Assembly (NCBI GenBank): GCA_034436355.1
Contig: DAOTVQ010000002.1
Location: forward strand, 1 to 64,000
From: CP2-2F sp034436355
GTDB lineage: Bacteria > Chloroflexota > Anaerolineae > Aggregatilineales > UBA2796
Reading direction: 5' to 3'
Length of the DNA: 64,000 nucleotides
Shown here piece by piece: positions 34,744-43,571 of this stretch. The notes below the pieces were generated by a model. The model did no database searches and was not told where the DNA came from. It saw nothing but the letters and a program-made list of their open reading frames with translations. The stretch's first letter is position 1, and each line of letters opens with the position of its first letter. The position numbers and the translations under genes were made by a program.

Positions 34744-35093
34744 AATTTTTAGTAGATGCTCAACTGCCGCGCCGACTGGCGTTGTTCATCAGCGCGGCAG
34801 GTTATGACGCACTGCACACTCTTGATTTGCCTAATGCCAATACAACATCGGACAATGAGATAAATGCCCTTTCAGAGAGCGAGCAACGTATTGTAATTAC
34901 AAAAGACTCCGATTTTATTAACACACTACTTATTTCAAACAAACCCTACAAATTGCTATTAATTTCGACAGGAAATATTACTAACCAAGATTTGATGGTG
35001 TTGTTTACTGATCATTTCGAACAGATTTTGGTTGTCTTTGAAAGCCATCGCTTTGTGGAACTGAATCGTGCAGCGCTTATTGTTCATGATTAA
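34740..35093 (+). CDS. DUF5615 PIN-like protein, probable toxin
   Basis: The 117-residue protein matches the DUF5615/Mut7-C-like PIN fold: an N-terminal KFLVDAQLPRRLALFI with the first acidic residue, then EQRIVITKDSDFIN with a second acidic pair. A PIN ribonuclease activity is inferred. ATG 34740 overlaps the DUF433 stop. The gene is visibly richer in A+T than its neighbours (for example 34840-35000), which suggests recent transfer. Confidence 0.85.
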   Translation: MKFLVDAQLPRRLALFISAAGYDALHTLDLPNANTTSDNEINALSESEQRIVITKDSDFINTLLISNKPYKLLLISTGNITNQDLMVLFTDHFEQILVVFESHRFVELNRAALIVHD

Positions 35094-35126
35094 AATCAAT
35101 GCCCCACCCCACGCTCAAAGTGACCG

Positions 35127-35155
35127 TTGTCTAGGCGCGCCCAAGCCGCTACAAT
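35127..35155 (+). promoter_or_regulatory. Promoter upstream of the two single-TM genes and ileS
   Basis: TTGTCT (35127-35132) and TACAAT (35150-35155) are 17 nt apart. An inverted repeat TTTGTC (35180-35185)/GACAAA (35197-35202) lies just downstream in the leader. Confidence 0.6.
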
Positions 35156-35263
35156 GAAGCACACCTACAAACGTCAAGGTTTGTCTCAACTTTTCTGACA
35201 AATGCCGCCCGCCAAGTGGCGTTATGATCAAGGTCAGCCTAAGTCTTTTCAGGAGTGCTTAAA

Positions 35264-35773
35264 ATGACTGATCAACCTGCACCCAACGCACCTGCCGAGC
35301 TGCAAAAACGCTCGCTGCTGCCCTTGAAAGTGCTGTTCATCGCCTTTGGTATCGTGGTGGCAGTCTTGGTGATTGTCCTTGTCGTCTTCAATTCGCAGCG
35401 CGCTGCACGCAACACGCCCATCGAAATTGAGATGTTCCCAGACCTTGCCCTCGTCAGCGAATCGCGTGCAGAGAACACCGACGTGCGCTACTTCACCACA
35501 CAGTCTGCCATTGATGAGGTCTTCAACTTTTATTCAGCACGGCTCGGTGCGTTGGCATTCCGTTCCGGCGGCGAACTTGGCGAAGATGTGACCCGTGGCT
35601 GCCGCAAAATTTATCAGGATGAGCCGCCGCGTGATGAACTAGGGCGCTATTTCGTGCGCTGCTTTGTGGATAATTCGCAAAGCGATGTGACGCAGCGCCT
35701 GCTGATGACCATCACCTATGATCCAGAGGCACGCCAAACACGCCTTGAAGTGCGCCGTGAGTGGGGCGGTTAA
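35264..35773 (+). CDS. Hypothetical single-TM anchored protein (first of pair)
   Basis: The 169-residue protein has a cytoplasmic N-terminus of about 24 residues, one helix (about 25-46, VLFIAFGIVVAVLVIVLVVF) and an external domain. The domain has a segment EVFNFYSARLGAL and two Cys (RGCRKI and VRCFVD) that could pair. No family recognised. ATG 35264 is 8 nt after AGGAG. The next gene starts 5 nt after its stop. Confidence 0.75.
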   Translation: MTDQPAPNAPAELQKRSLLPLKVLFIAFGIVVAVLVIVLVVFNSQRAARNTPIEIEMFPDLALVSESRAENTDVRYFTTQSAIDEVFNFYSARLGALAFRSGGELGEDVTRGCRKIYQDEPPRDELGRYFVRCFVDNSQSDVTQRLLMTITYDPEARQTRLEVRREWGG

Positions 35774-35778
35774 CACTG

Positions 35779-36276
35779 ATGAGTGAAGTTCAGACACCAC
35801 CAGAGCAGCCCACAAAGGCACAGGGCGGCGTGCCGCTGTGGATGCCGTTGCTGGGACTATTGATCGCGTTGTGTTTTGCGGTTGTGGTGGGTGCGCGTGT
35901 GTTCCCGACGCTTGGCGCGCTGCTCTTTCCGCCTGCACCACCGCTGCCAACCGTCGGCGAGGTGCGCCTGTTGCTGACCGAACCCAAAGGCTTGGGCAAG
36001 GACGAATGGCTATACGGCACAGACTTGAACGCTTGTGAGGTGATGCGCTACTACGCGGAGCGCATTGGCGGCTGCGTCTACGATCCATCCGTAGATTGCA
36101 ACATTGGTGTGGGCATGGGCATGGATGTTTCACGTGGCGTGCCGATTCCAGTGGGCTTGTGTTCAGGCAAGCAGACCATCGGTGCTTACAGCGTCAGATG
36201 GTCAGTACAGGTTGCTACCAATTATGTGGTAGATGGTCAGACGCACTTCCGCATCACGCGGGAAGTGAGCAACTAG
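35779..36276 (+). CDS. Hypothetical single-TM anchored protein (second of pair)
   Basis: The 165-residue protein has the same plan as the gene before it: Pro-rich N-terminus, one helix (about 23-45), and an external domain with CEVMRYYAERIGGCVYD, comparable to the FYSARLG segment of its neighbour. Several Cys (in NACEV, GGCVY, VDCNIG, GLCSG) may form disulfides. The two genes may be distant paralogues. ileS starts 29 nt after the stop. Confidence 0.75.
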   Translation: MSEVQTPPEQPTKAQGGVPLWMPLLGLLIALCFAVVVGARVFPTLGALLFPPAPPLPTVGEVRLLLTEPKGLGKDEWLYGTDLNACEVMRYYAERIGGCVYDPSVDCNIGVGMGMDVSRGVPIPVGLCSGKQTIGAYSVRWSVQVATNYVVDGQTHFRITREVSN

Positions 36277-36305
36277 CGGCGTATTTTCTCAAGAGGTTTC
36301 TCACC

Positions 36306-39300
36306 ATGAAGTTCAAGCCAGTTTCACCGCGTGTGGATATCCAAGCGCTGGAGCGCGAACAGTTGGAATTCTGGCGCAGCGCGCAAGTCTTTAAGCGCAC
36401 GCTGGAAGGGCGCGAGAATGCGCCACGCTACGTCTTTTACGAAGGTCCGCCAACTGCCAATGGCAAGCCGGGCATTCATCACGTGATGGCACGTTCCTTC
36501 AAGGATATTTTCCCGCGCTACCACGTCATGCAGGGCAAATATGTGCTGCGTAAGGGCGGCTGGGATACGCATGGTTTGCCCGTCGAAATTGAGGTGGAAA
36601 AAGAACTCGGCATTGAACACAAGCACCAGATCGAGGCATACGGCATTGCCGAATTCAACAAGAAGTGCCGCGAGTCCGTGCTGCGCTACCTTGAGGATTG
36701 GGAAGCACTCACCGAACGGATGGGTTTCTGGGTCAGCCTTGAGGATGCCTACATCACCTTCAAGAACGAATACATCGAGTCGGTGTGGTGGATTCTCAAG
36801 CAGTTCTGGGAAAAGGGCTTGCTCTTTCAGGACTACAAGATCGTGCCTTATTGTGCGCGCTGCGGCACGCCGCTGAGCAGCCACGAAATCTCGGACGCCT
36901 ACGAAGATGTGGATGATCCGAGCATCTATGTGCGCTTTGCCCTGCGCGATGAGCCGAACACCGCCTTTTTGGTCTGGACGACCACACCCTGGACGTTGCC
37001 GGGCAACGTGGCGCTTGCCGTTGGGCGCGAAGTGGATTATGTGCTGATCGAGACGGCGGCGCAGTATGCCGAAGGGCAGACCGAACGGCTGATCTTGGCA
37101 AAAGCGCTGCTGGACTCTGTGCTGCGGAAGCAAGCCTACACCGTGATCCGCGAGATGAAGGGCGCCGAACTGCTCGGCAAGCACTACCTGCCGCTGTTCA
37201 CCTATTTGCCTGTGGCGCAAGACTACGCCTATGTGGTGGATGGCTCGCACTTTGTCAGCACAGCAGACGGCACGGGCATTGTGCATCTTGCACCTGCTTT
37301 CGGCGCAGACGATATGGAGGTGGCGCGGACGTATCATTTGCCCACATTGATGACCGTCAATGCAGAGGGTAAATTCATTGAGGCGGTGACGGATTGGGCA
37401 GGCACTTGGGTGAAAGATGCCGATCCACTCATCACGCGTCAATTGAAAGAGCGCGGAATCTTGTTCCGCAGCGAGCGCTATCATCATCCTTACCCGTTCT
37501 GTTGGCGCTGCAAAACGCCGCTGCTCTACTACGCCCGCGAAACGTGGTACATTCGCACCACCGAACACCGTGACGCGTTGGTGGGGCTAAACCAAACCAT
37601 CAATTGGGTGCCAGAACACATCAAGGATGGGCGCTTTGGCATGTGGCTTGCCAACAACCGCGATTGGGCGCTAGGGCGCAACCGCTACTGGGGAACACCC
37701 CTGCCTATCTGGAAATGTGATCATCCCGATAGTAACGAGGTGGTCTGCATCGGCAGCGTGGAAGAGCTGAGCCGCTATGCAGGGCGCGACCTGACCGAAC
37801 TTGATCTGCACCGCCCTTATGTGGATGAGATTACGTGGCAATCGCAAGATGGGCTTGGCACCATGCGCCGCGTGCCAGAGTTGATTGACGTATGGTTTGA
37901 TAGCGGTGCGATGCCGTTCGCACAGTGGGGCTATCCGCACCGCAATCAGGAACGTTTCGAGGAACAGTTCCCGGCGGACTATATCTGCGAGGCGATTGAC
38001 CAAACACGCGGTTGGTTCTACTCGCTGCACGCTATTTCTACGCTGCTGATGGGCAGCGTTAGCTATAAGAACGTGATCTGTCTGGGTCACATCCTTGATG
38101 GCGAAGGCAAGAAGATGTCCAAGAGCCGCGGGAATGTGGTGGATCCGTGGGCAGTTTTGAACAAAGAAGGTGCTGATGCCGCCCGTTGGTATATGTACAC
38201 CTCAGCGCCGCCCGGCGATAGCCGCCGCTTCTCTGCCAAGCTGGTGCAAGAGGCGATCAGCGGCTTCTACCTAACGCTCTGGAATACCTACAGCTTCTTT
38301 GTGACCTATGCCAACATTGATGCTTTCGATCCAAGCGCGCCGCTCGTGCCTGTTGCTCAGCGTGAAGAGCTGGATCGCTGGATCATCTCGGAACTGCACA
38401 CACTTATCCAGCGCGTCACGCACGCCTACGAAACCTATGATGTCATCGGCTGCACGCGCCCAATCGCCGAATTTGTGGATGACCTGAGCAACTGGTATCT
38501 GCGCCGTTCGCGCCGCCGCTTCTGGCAGAGCGAGTTCGATCAGAGTAAGCAAGCTGCCTACCAAACGCTCTACGAATGTTTGGTGAGCGTTGCTAAGCTC
38601 CTAGCGCCTGCTATGCCTTTCCTCAGCGAAGCGCTCTACCGCGCTTTGGTGGTGCCATTCGATCCGAACGCGGCAGATAGCGTGCATCTGACGCACTGGA
38701 TCACGGCGGATGAGGCACTGATTGACGAAAAGCTGATGTCCGAAATGCGCCTTGTCAAGCGCTTGGTGAGCCTTGGGCATGCAGCGCGCAACAGCGCCGA
38801 TCTGCGCGTGCGGCAGCCGTTAGCAGAGGCAGCCTTTGCCGTCCGCACGGCAGATGAGGCAGCCGCGCTCCGCAAATTAGAGGCGACTGTTGCCGAAGAA
38901 CTGAACGTGAAGGCGATCCGCCTGCTGGATGAGAACAGTGCCGTCGGCATGATCCGCTACAGCCTAAATCCGCTGCCGCAGAAACTTGGCAAGCGGCTTG
39001 GCGCGCAGTTCCCTGCTGTGCAAAAGATGCTGCGTGAGGGTGATCAGGGGCAGGTAACGGCATGGGCAAAGCAGCTTTTGGCAGGGCAGCCGCTTGCCGT
39101 TGCCTTGAATGGCAGCAGCCTTGAACTAACTGCTGACGAGGTTGAGGTGCGCCGCACGGCTGCCGAAGGCTTCACCGTTGCCGAAGAAAACGGCTATGTT
39201 GCCGCCTTGCAGACCACACTGACCGAGCCATTGATCAAGGAAGGCTTGGCGCGTGAAGTGGTGCGCCGTGTGAACACCATGCGCCGCGATGCTGACTATG

Positions 39301-39494
39301 CGCTCAGCGATGCGATCCGCATCACTTACGCTGCCACGCCGCGCCTGAGTGAGGCACTTGCCGATCACCGCGCCTATGTGTTGAGTGAAACACTTGCCGA
39401 AGCGCTGGAGGCGGTTCCGCAACCTGAGGGCGATAAAGTCGAGGCGTTCGAATTCGACGGCGAGACGATCACGCTAGGCGTGAAACGCCTGTAA
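36306..39494 (+). CDS. ileS: Isoleucyl-tRNA synthetase, clade-2-like
   Basis: The 1062-residue class I synthetase charges tRNA-Ile. The HIGH region reads EGPPTANGKPGIHHVMARSF, followed by GGWDTHGLPVE. Editing-domain motif is TTTPWTLPGNVAL, and the KMSKS loop is KMSKSRGNVVDPW. The C-terminus lacks the paired CxxC zinc motif of clade-1 bacterial enzymes. These traits point to the eukaryote-like clade 2, which is often mupirocin-tolerant. The start is ATG 36306 (MKFKPV); no T-box is visible before it, unlike valS. Confidence 0.95.
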   Translation: MKFKPVSPRVDIQALEREQLEFWRSAQVFKRTLEGRENAPRYVFYEGPPTANGKPGIHHVMARSFKDIFPRYHVMQGKYVLRKGGWDTHGLPVEIEVEKELGIEHKHQIEAYGIAEFNKKCRESVLRYLEDWEALTERMGFWVSLEDAYITFKNEYIESVWWILKQFWEKGLLFQDYKIVPYCARCGTPLSSHEISDAYEDVDDPSIYVRFALRDEPNTAFLVWTTTPWTLPGNVALAVGREVDYVLIETAAQYAEGQTERLILAKALLDSVLRKQAYTVIREMKGAELLGKHYLPLFTYLPVAQDYAYVVDGSHFVSTADGTGIVHLAPAFGADDMEVARTYHLPTLMTVNAEGKFIEAVTDWAGTWVKDADPLITRQLKERGILFRSERYHHPYPFCWRCKTPLLYYARETWYIRTTEHRDALVGLNQTINWVPEHIKDGRFGMWLANNRDWALGRNRYWGTPLPIWKCDHPDSNEVVCIGSVEELSRYAGRDLTELDLHRPYVDEITWQSQDGLGTMRRVPELIDVWFDSGAMPFAQWGYPHRNQERFEEQFPADYICEAIDQTRGWFYSLHAISTLLMGSVSYKNVICLGHILDGEGKKMSKSRGNVVDPWAVLNKEGADAARWYMYTSAPPGDSRRFSAKLVQEAISGFYLTLWNTYSFFVTYANIDAFDPSAPLVPVAQREELDRWIISELHTLIQRVTHAYETYDVIGCTRPIAEFVDDLSNWYLRRSRRRFWQSEFDQSKQAAYQTLYECLVSVAKLLAPAMPFLSEALYRALVVPFDPNAADSVHLTHWITADEALIDEKLMSEMRLVKRLVSLGHAARNSADLRVRQPLAEAAFAVRTADEAAALRKLEATVAEELNVKAIRLLDENSAVGMIRYSLNPLPQKLGKRLGAQFPAVQKMLREGDQGQVTAWAKQLLAGQPLAVALNGSSLELTADEVEVRRTAAEGFTVAEENGYVAALQTTLTEPLIKEGLAREVVRRVNTMRRDADYALSDAIRITYAATPRLSEALADHRAYVLSETLAEALEAVPQPEGDKVEAFEFDGETITLGVKRL

Positions 39495-39507
39495 GTTGCT
39501 TCAGCAA

Positions 39508-39532
39508 ATCGGGCGGTTGCGTGCCGCCCGAT
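39508..39532. terminator. Hairpin between convergent ileS and nanE
   Basis: A perfect 9-bp stem (ATCGGGCGG with CCGCCCGAT) and a 7-nt loop lie between the two 3' ends. On the plus strand ATTGTTTA follows, so it most likely ends ileS transcription; it may also stop transcripts of the mannosidase operon. Confidence 0.65.
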
Positions 39533-39544
39533 ATTGTTTAGCAG

Positions 39545-40252
39545 TTAGTCCAGTGGCGCGTTGATTTGCCGTACAAAGTTTGCCGTGATGAGTTGTGGGC
39601 GCGTGATGGCTGAGCCAACCACCACTGCCAACACGCCACAGGCCAGCGCTTGGCGCGCCTGCTGCGGTGTGTTGATATGCCCTTCCGCAATAATTGGGAC
39701 AGCTAATGAGGCAACCATCGCACGGATCAGATCAAAATCAGGTGTGGTATTCGTAGCCGTCTCATCGGTATAGCCGTTCAGCGTTGGCGCAATGAAGTCC
39801 GCGCCATCAGCTTGGGCAGCCCGTGCTTCTTCCAGCGTAGCAACATCAGCAAGGGCAAGCCGCCGTTGGGCATGAATGGCACGCAGCAAGTCCGAGACGC
39901 GCTCACCATTCGGGCGTGGACGGCGCGTGGCATCAAAGGCAACCACATGCGCGCCGGCTGCAATAACAGCTTGCACATGCCAACTGCTCGGCGTGATGTA
40001 AACACCTTCCGCGCCGTCTTTATACAGCCCGATCACGGGCAGATCAACTGCCTGCCGAATGGCGCGAATATCCTCAACGCCATTGGCACGAATGCCCTTT
40101 GCGCCGCCAAGCTGCGCGGCAACTGCCATACGTGCCATGATCGGCGCGCCGTGCAGCGGCTCATCGGGCAAGGCTTGGCACGAGACAATCAATTGCCCGC
40201 GCACTTGTGCGATAAATGCCTCTTTGCTGATCACATCTGGGAATTGGCTCAT
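39545..40252 (-). CDS. nanE: N-acetylmannosamine-6-phosphate 2-epimerase
   Basis: The 235-residue TIM-barrel enzyme converts ManNAc-6-P to GlcNAc-6-P in sialic-acid and mannosamine use. Motifs are LIVSCQALPDEPLHG, GAKGIRANGVEDI, GLYKDG, FDATRRPRP and a late IIAEGHINTPQQA with VVVGSAITRP. Other nan genes are absent. It is the last gene of an operon with an alpha-mannosidase, a DUF4127 protein and an FAD oxidoreductase, which suggests use of amino-sugar-bearing glycans. Confidence 0.92.
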   Translation of the reverse strand: MSQFPDVISKEAFIAQVRGQLIVSCQALPDEPLHGAPIMARMAVAAQLGGAKGIRANGVEDIRAIRQAVDLPVIGLYKDGAEGVYITPSSWHVQAVIAAGAHVVAFDATRRPRPNGERVSDLLRAIHAQRRLALADVATLEEARAAQADGADFIAPTLNGYTDETATNTTPDFDLIRAMVASLAVPIIAEGHINTPQQARQALACGVLAVVVGSAITRPQLITANFVRQINAPLD

Positions 40253-40265
40253 AAAGTGTCCTGCT

Positions 40266-42065
40266 CTAGGCTAAAACATGCCAGGCTCGATTAAAGATGC
40301 TGCACAGCCCCGCCCACGTTAAATCGGCATGAAGGGCAGTGGGTGCGATGTAAGCACCCTCAGCCGTCAAACAGGCTGCTAACTGCTGCACCTGCTCCAG
40401 ACACACACTCTCGCCAAGCGGCTGCGCTGGATCAATGATGAGTGAGTGCCAGCGTCCGCCCTCAGGCGCCAAAACGCCATTTGCCAAGAGCATTTGTGTG
40501 CTGTGGAAGTGTGGATGTGTTGGTAGCACATCTACCGCCCATGCAATCGGTATGCCGTGCTGCACCAAGCGATGCTGCAAGCGCAGCACCTGCCATGCGT
40601 CGGCGTGCAAGGCATGTGGTGTTAGGCTGTTTTGCGCGCAGAAGGCGGCAAGGTGCAGGGCAGCCTCGCCGATTGCCCATTCCGTTGGATGTAGGCGGTA
40701 AGCGCCGTTGGTCAGGTGTGTGGTGCCGATGTTTTTGCAAGCGGCGATCAAGTTGATGGGCTGCTGCGGAATGAGCGCACCCAGCGGCACTTGAAACGGG
40801 CGGGTCGGTGCGTAGAGCGACGCCTGTGGATTGCCGACACACGGATGCAAATCCATAGCGTACCAGCCAATGCCCACACTGGCGGCGAAGTGGCGCGCCC
40901 GTGCGCCGTCGTTTGTCTCGGCGGCAATATCCTGCGCTGTAATGCGCGTCAGCGGCAGGATGCGCCGCGCCTCGCGCAGGTAGGGCAGTTCGCTTAAGCC
41001 GTCCGCCGTCCCCATAATGTCCGGGCGCAGTTTCAACTCAGGATAGCCTTTGCCGCCAGTATCACGTGGACACTCGGTTTGCAGCCAATAGAGAAAGCCG
41101 AGCGAAAGCCGTTTCGCCTCATCCAGATAGCGTTGGCGCGTGTCAGGGTCGGCATTCAGGATATCACCGCCGTGATAGTCGTTACTGATCCAATTGATGA
41201 GTGCTATGTCGTTACCGCCAAGCAGCGCACCATCATGAATACGCCGATACGTCCAGAAAGGCAGGTTTTCGCCGTGCTGGGCAAACATACGGTAGGTGAC
41301 AGGCTTGCCATCGCGTCCAAGCGGTGCTAGGGTGTAAGGCTGTCCATCGCGGAACGCTTCATAGCCTTCAGGCTTGGGAATGGTGTGATCTTCGCCAACG
41401 CGGAACTCAACGGCGAATGAGTAGGTGAAGCCTTGCACCTCGCTAGGCTTGGCAAACTCGGCGGCGGCTGTTTCGCCTGTCTCAGCGCGTGATTCTGCCC
41501 CTGTGACGTGCGGCACGCCTGCCAAGGCGATCAGGTCGCCCGCGTCGGTTGCATCGAGGTAGTAGCGCGCTCTGATGTGTTGTTGTTCTCCCTGTGCATT
41601 CTGCACCACCACTGTCTGGATGTGATCATCGTCACGCGCAACAGCCACAGGACGCCAACCACATAACATGGGCAGCGTGTACGGCGCCTCGGTGAGCATC
41701 GCATCCAGTGCTGCGGCACCTACCGACGGCAAAAAGCACAGGCGGCTGACCCAGCCGTTGCCCGGATTCAGCGGCTTGTCTTCACCAAGCAGGCTGTGTG
41801 GCATTCGCGCAGGCGCACCATATTCGTGCTGATAAATGGCACGGATGGTCTGGCGCAAGCGCGTGTAGCTTGCCGTACCACCGAACGTCTCGATATAGGC
41901 GTGTTCGTCCAGCGCAGAAACGCCCTGCACCGTGAACTGCCCGCCTAAGCGCGTTGTCTCGCTAACCAAGATAGCGTTGACGCCTAGCGCACAAGCTGCC
42001 AGATAAGCAGCCGTGCCGCCCGTGCTGCCACCAATAATCGCTACATCGTAAAGCGGCGCGCTCAT
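40266..42065 (-). CDS. FAD-dependent oxidoreductase (FAD_oxidored/xanthan-lyase-associated type)
   Basis: The 599-residue protein opens with the FAD site VAIIGGSTGGTAAYLAA and continues SETTRLGGQFTVQG, as in the FAD_oxidored family. The second dinucleotide-associated DATDAGDL motif is near residue 170. Related proteins are often found in polysaccharide-degradation clusters, and the oxidised substrate is usually unknown. Its ATG overlaps the DUF4127 stop by 4 nt, and nanE follows after 13 nt. A sugar or sugar-alcohol substrate is likely by context only. Confidence 0.85.
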   Translation of the reverse strand: MSAPLYDVAIIGGSTGGTAAYLAACALGVNAILVSETTRLGGQFTVQGVSALDEHAYIETFGGTASYTRLRQTIRAIYQHEYGAPARMPHSLLGEDKPLNPGNGWVSRLCFLPSVGAAALDAMLTEAPYTLPMLCGWRPVAVARDDDHIQTVVVQNAQGEQQHIRARYYLDATDAGDLIALAGVPHVTGAESRAETGETAAAEFAKPSEVQGFTYSFAVEFRVGEDHTIPKPEGYEAFRDGQPYTLAPLGRDGKPVTYRMFAQHGENLPFWTYRRIHDGALLGGNDIALINWISNDYHGGDILNADPDTRQRYLDEAKRLSLGFLYWLQTECPRDTGGKGYPELKLRPDIMGTADGLSELPYLREARRILPLTRITAQDIAAETNDGARARHFAASVGIGWYAMDLHPCVGNPQASLYAPTRPFQVPLGALIPQQPINLIAACKNIGTTHLTNGAYRLHPTEWAIGEAALHLAAFCAQNSLTPHALHADAWQVLRLQHRLVQHGIPIAWAVDVLPTHPHFHSTQMLLANGVLAPEGGRWHSLIIDPAQPLGESVCLEQVQQLAACLTAEGAYIAPTALHADLTWAGLCSIFNRAWHVLA

Positions 42066-43564
42066 AGTGCCTCCAGATCGAAGTCAACTTCAAAGGTGCG
42101 CTGCCAAGGTAAGCGCACGCTATTCGGCGCAATGCGCCATTGTTCACCGAGTTTGGGCAGTCCCGCTAGACGTTCACTCAGGGCGCGCTCGATATAGGCG
42201 CACGTCTCTGCCTCAATGTGCGGCGTCGAGTCGGGAATGCCTGTGCGCTGTGCCAACCAGGCGCGTACTTCAGCACGCACGCCCTGTTGGTAGAGGTAAT
42301 CTTCTACAAAGCGGTGGGCAAGAAAACGTTGCTGTGCTTGTGCCTGCTTTGGCGTGCGGATCATGGTACTGGCAACGCCCTGCGCCAATGCTGTGCCGAT
42401 TGTGTTGCCGGCGGTGTTCCATGCGCCATAAGCGGCAAGCTGTGTTACGTCTATGCCCTCAAAAAGCCGTGCCATTAAAAATGGATCGCTGCCGTTTGGA
42501 TAGGCAACATCACACAGGATCACACGCTGACCAGCACGCAGCCATGCCGCAATCTGTGCCGCGAAGGCAGCCATTGGCGCGGCACGATATGCCTGTTCTG
42601 CGGCGTATGCATCGGGCGAAAAATCCAGCTCCGCGCCAATGCGTGAGGGTGGATTAACCGCCACGATAAAGTCTGCCTCCGGCTCAGAGTCGGCGATCAG
42701 CCCGCCAAGCGCACGAATTTGGCGCTCAACCGTCAGGCTGACCGCACCATCTTCGTAAGGCGCAACGCGCTGCTTATCGGCTTCAATGGCGTAATGCACA
42801 TGGAAACGCGGCGGCGCAGAATCGCGCAGCAGGGCGCGCACCGTCAGCACACAGCCAATCTCATCGGCGCCAGGATACATCAACACACTATCCCCTAACG
42901 CCAACCGTTCACGCCACAGGCTGAGCCACGCTTTTTCCTGAGAGCCGAGTCCGTAAGGGCTGGTATCATCCGAGCTGATGACCAACAGATCGAACGCACC
43001 GTGTACCGCCAGATCGAGTGCCGCCAAATTCACTTGATGATTGCGTAAGCGGCGCTGCAAGAAGTCGGTGCGGTGTGTTTCAGGAATTTCACCGTGCAGA
43101 GCAGCGAGTGCCTCTGCAACAGCTTCACCTTCGGCAGCACGGTGCATTAACTGGGAATAGCGGTGCAGCCGTTTACCATAGGTTGCCCAATAATCAGGCT
43201 CTTCAATGCTATCGTTCGCGTCGGGAAGGCGTGTAATCACATTGAAGGCGTAGGTTGTGCAGCTAAGCGGCAAAGCCCGTAAGCGATCCAGCACCGAGAG
43301 GCAACTCAGCGCCGAGTCATTGGTTGTGCGCGAGGCGATCAAGCCGCCGTAGGCAAGCATATCCAACGAGACAATCAGTGCATCGCAGCTTGGTGCAGTG
43401 TTGGCGAGCCACTCGGCAAGGGCGGCTCGATCAGCGGGCGTGCGCTTGCGGCTGAGCAAATCAGGTGGCGGCAAACGCAGCACAGCATCAGCAATTTGCG
43501 CGATCATATATGGATAGCGCATGTTGACGGGACGTTCATCTAACGGAATAAGGGCAAGGTGCAT
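42062..43564 (-). CDS. DUF4127 family protein
   Basis: The 500-residue protein matches DUF4127: it opens LALIPLDERPVNMRYPY, and includes VSLDMLAYGGLIASR, ISSDDTSPYGLGSQEK and MYPGADEIGCVL. The conserved acidic and His residues suggest an enzyme; no activity is established for the family to my knowledge. The start ATG 43564 lies 7 nt after the mannosidase stop. A longer frame upstream would overlap the mannosidase. It probably acts on a product of the mannosidase or of the FAD enzyme. Confidence 0.85.
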   Translation of the reverse strand: MHLALIPLDERPVNMRYPYMIAQIADAVLRLPPPDLLSRKRTPADRAALAEWLANTAPSCDALIVSLDMLAYGGLIASRTTNDSALSCLSVLDRLRALPLSCTTYAFNVITRLPDANDSIEEPDYWATYGKRLHRYSQLMHRAAEGEAVAEALAALHGEIPETHRTDFLQRRLRNHQVNLAALDLAVHGAFDLLVISSDDTSPYGLGSQEKAWLSLWRERLALGDSVLMYPGADEIGCVLTVRALLRDSAPPRFHVHYAIEADKQRVAPYEDGAVSLTVERQIRALGGLIADSEPEADFIVAVNPPSRIGAELDFSPDAYAAEQAYRAAPMAAFAAQIAAWLRAGQRVILCDVAYPNGSDPFLMARLFEGIDVTQLAAYGAWNTAGNTIGTALAQGVASTMIRTPKQAQAQQRFLAHRFVEDYLYQQGVRAEVRAWLAQRTGIPDSTPHIEAETCAYIERALSERLAGLPKLGEQWRIAPNSVRLPWQRTFEVDFDLEAL

Positions 43565-43571
43565 AGTCTGG

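Noticed and set aside
36324..37568. 414-codon open frame on the minus strand opposite ileS
   Set aside because: It is fully antisense to a clear IleRS and has no recognisable motif; long antisense frames are common in GC-rich genes.
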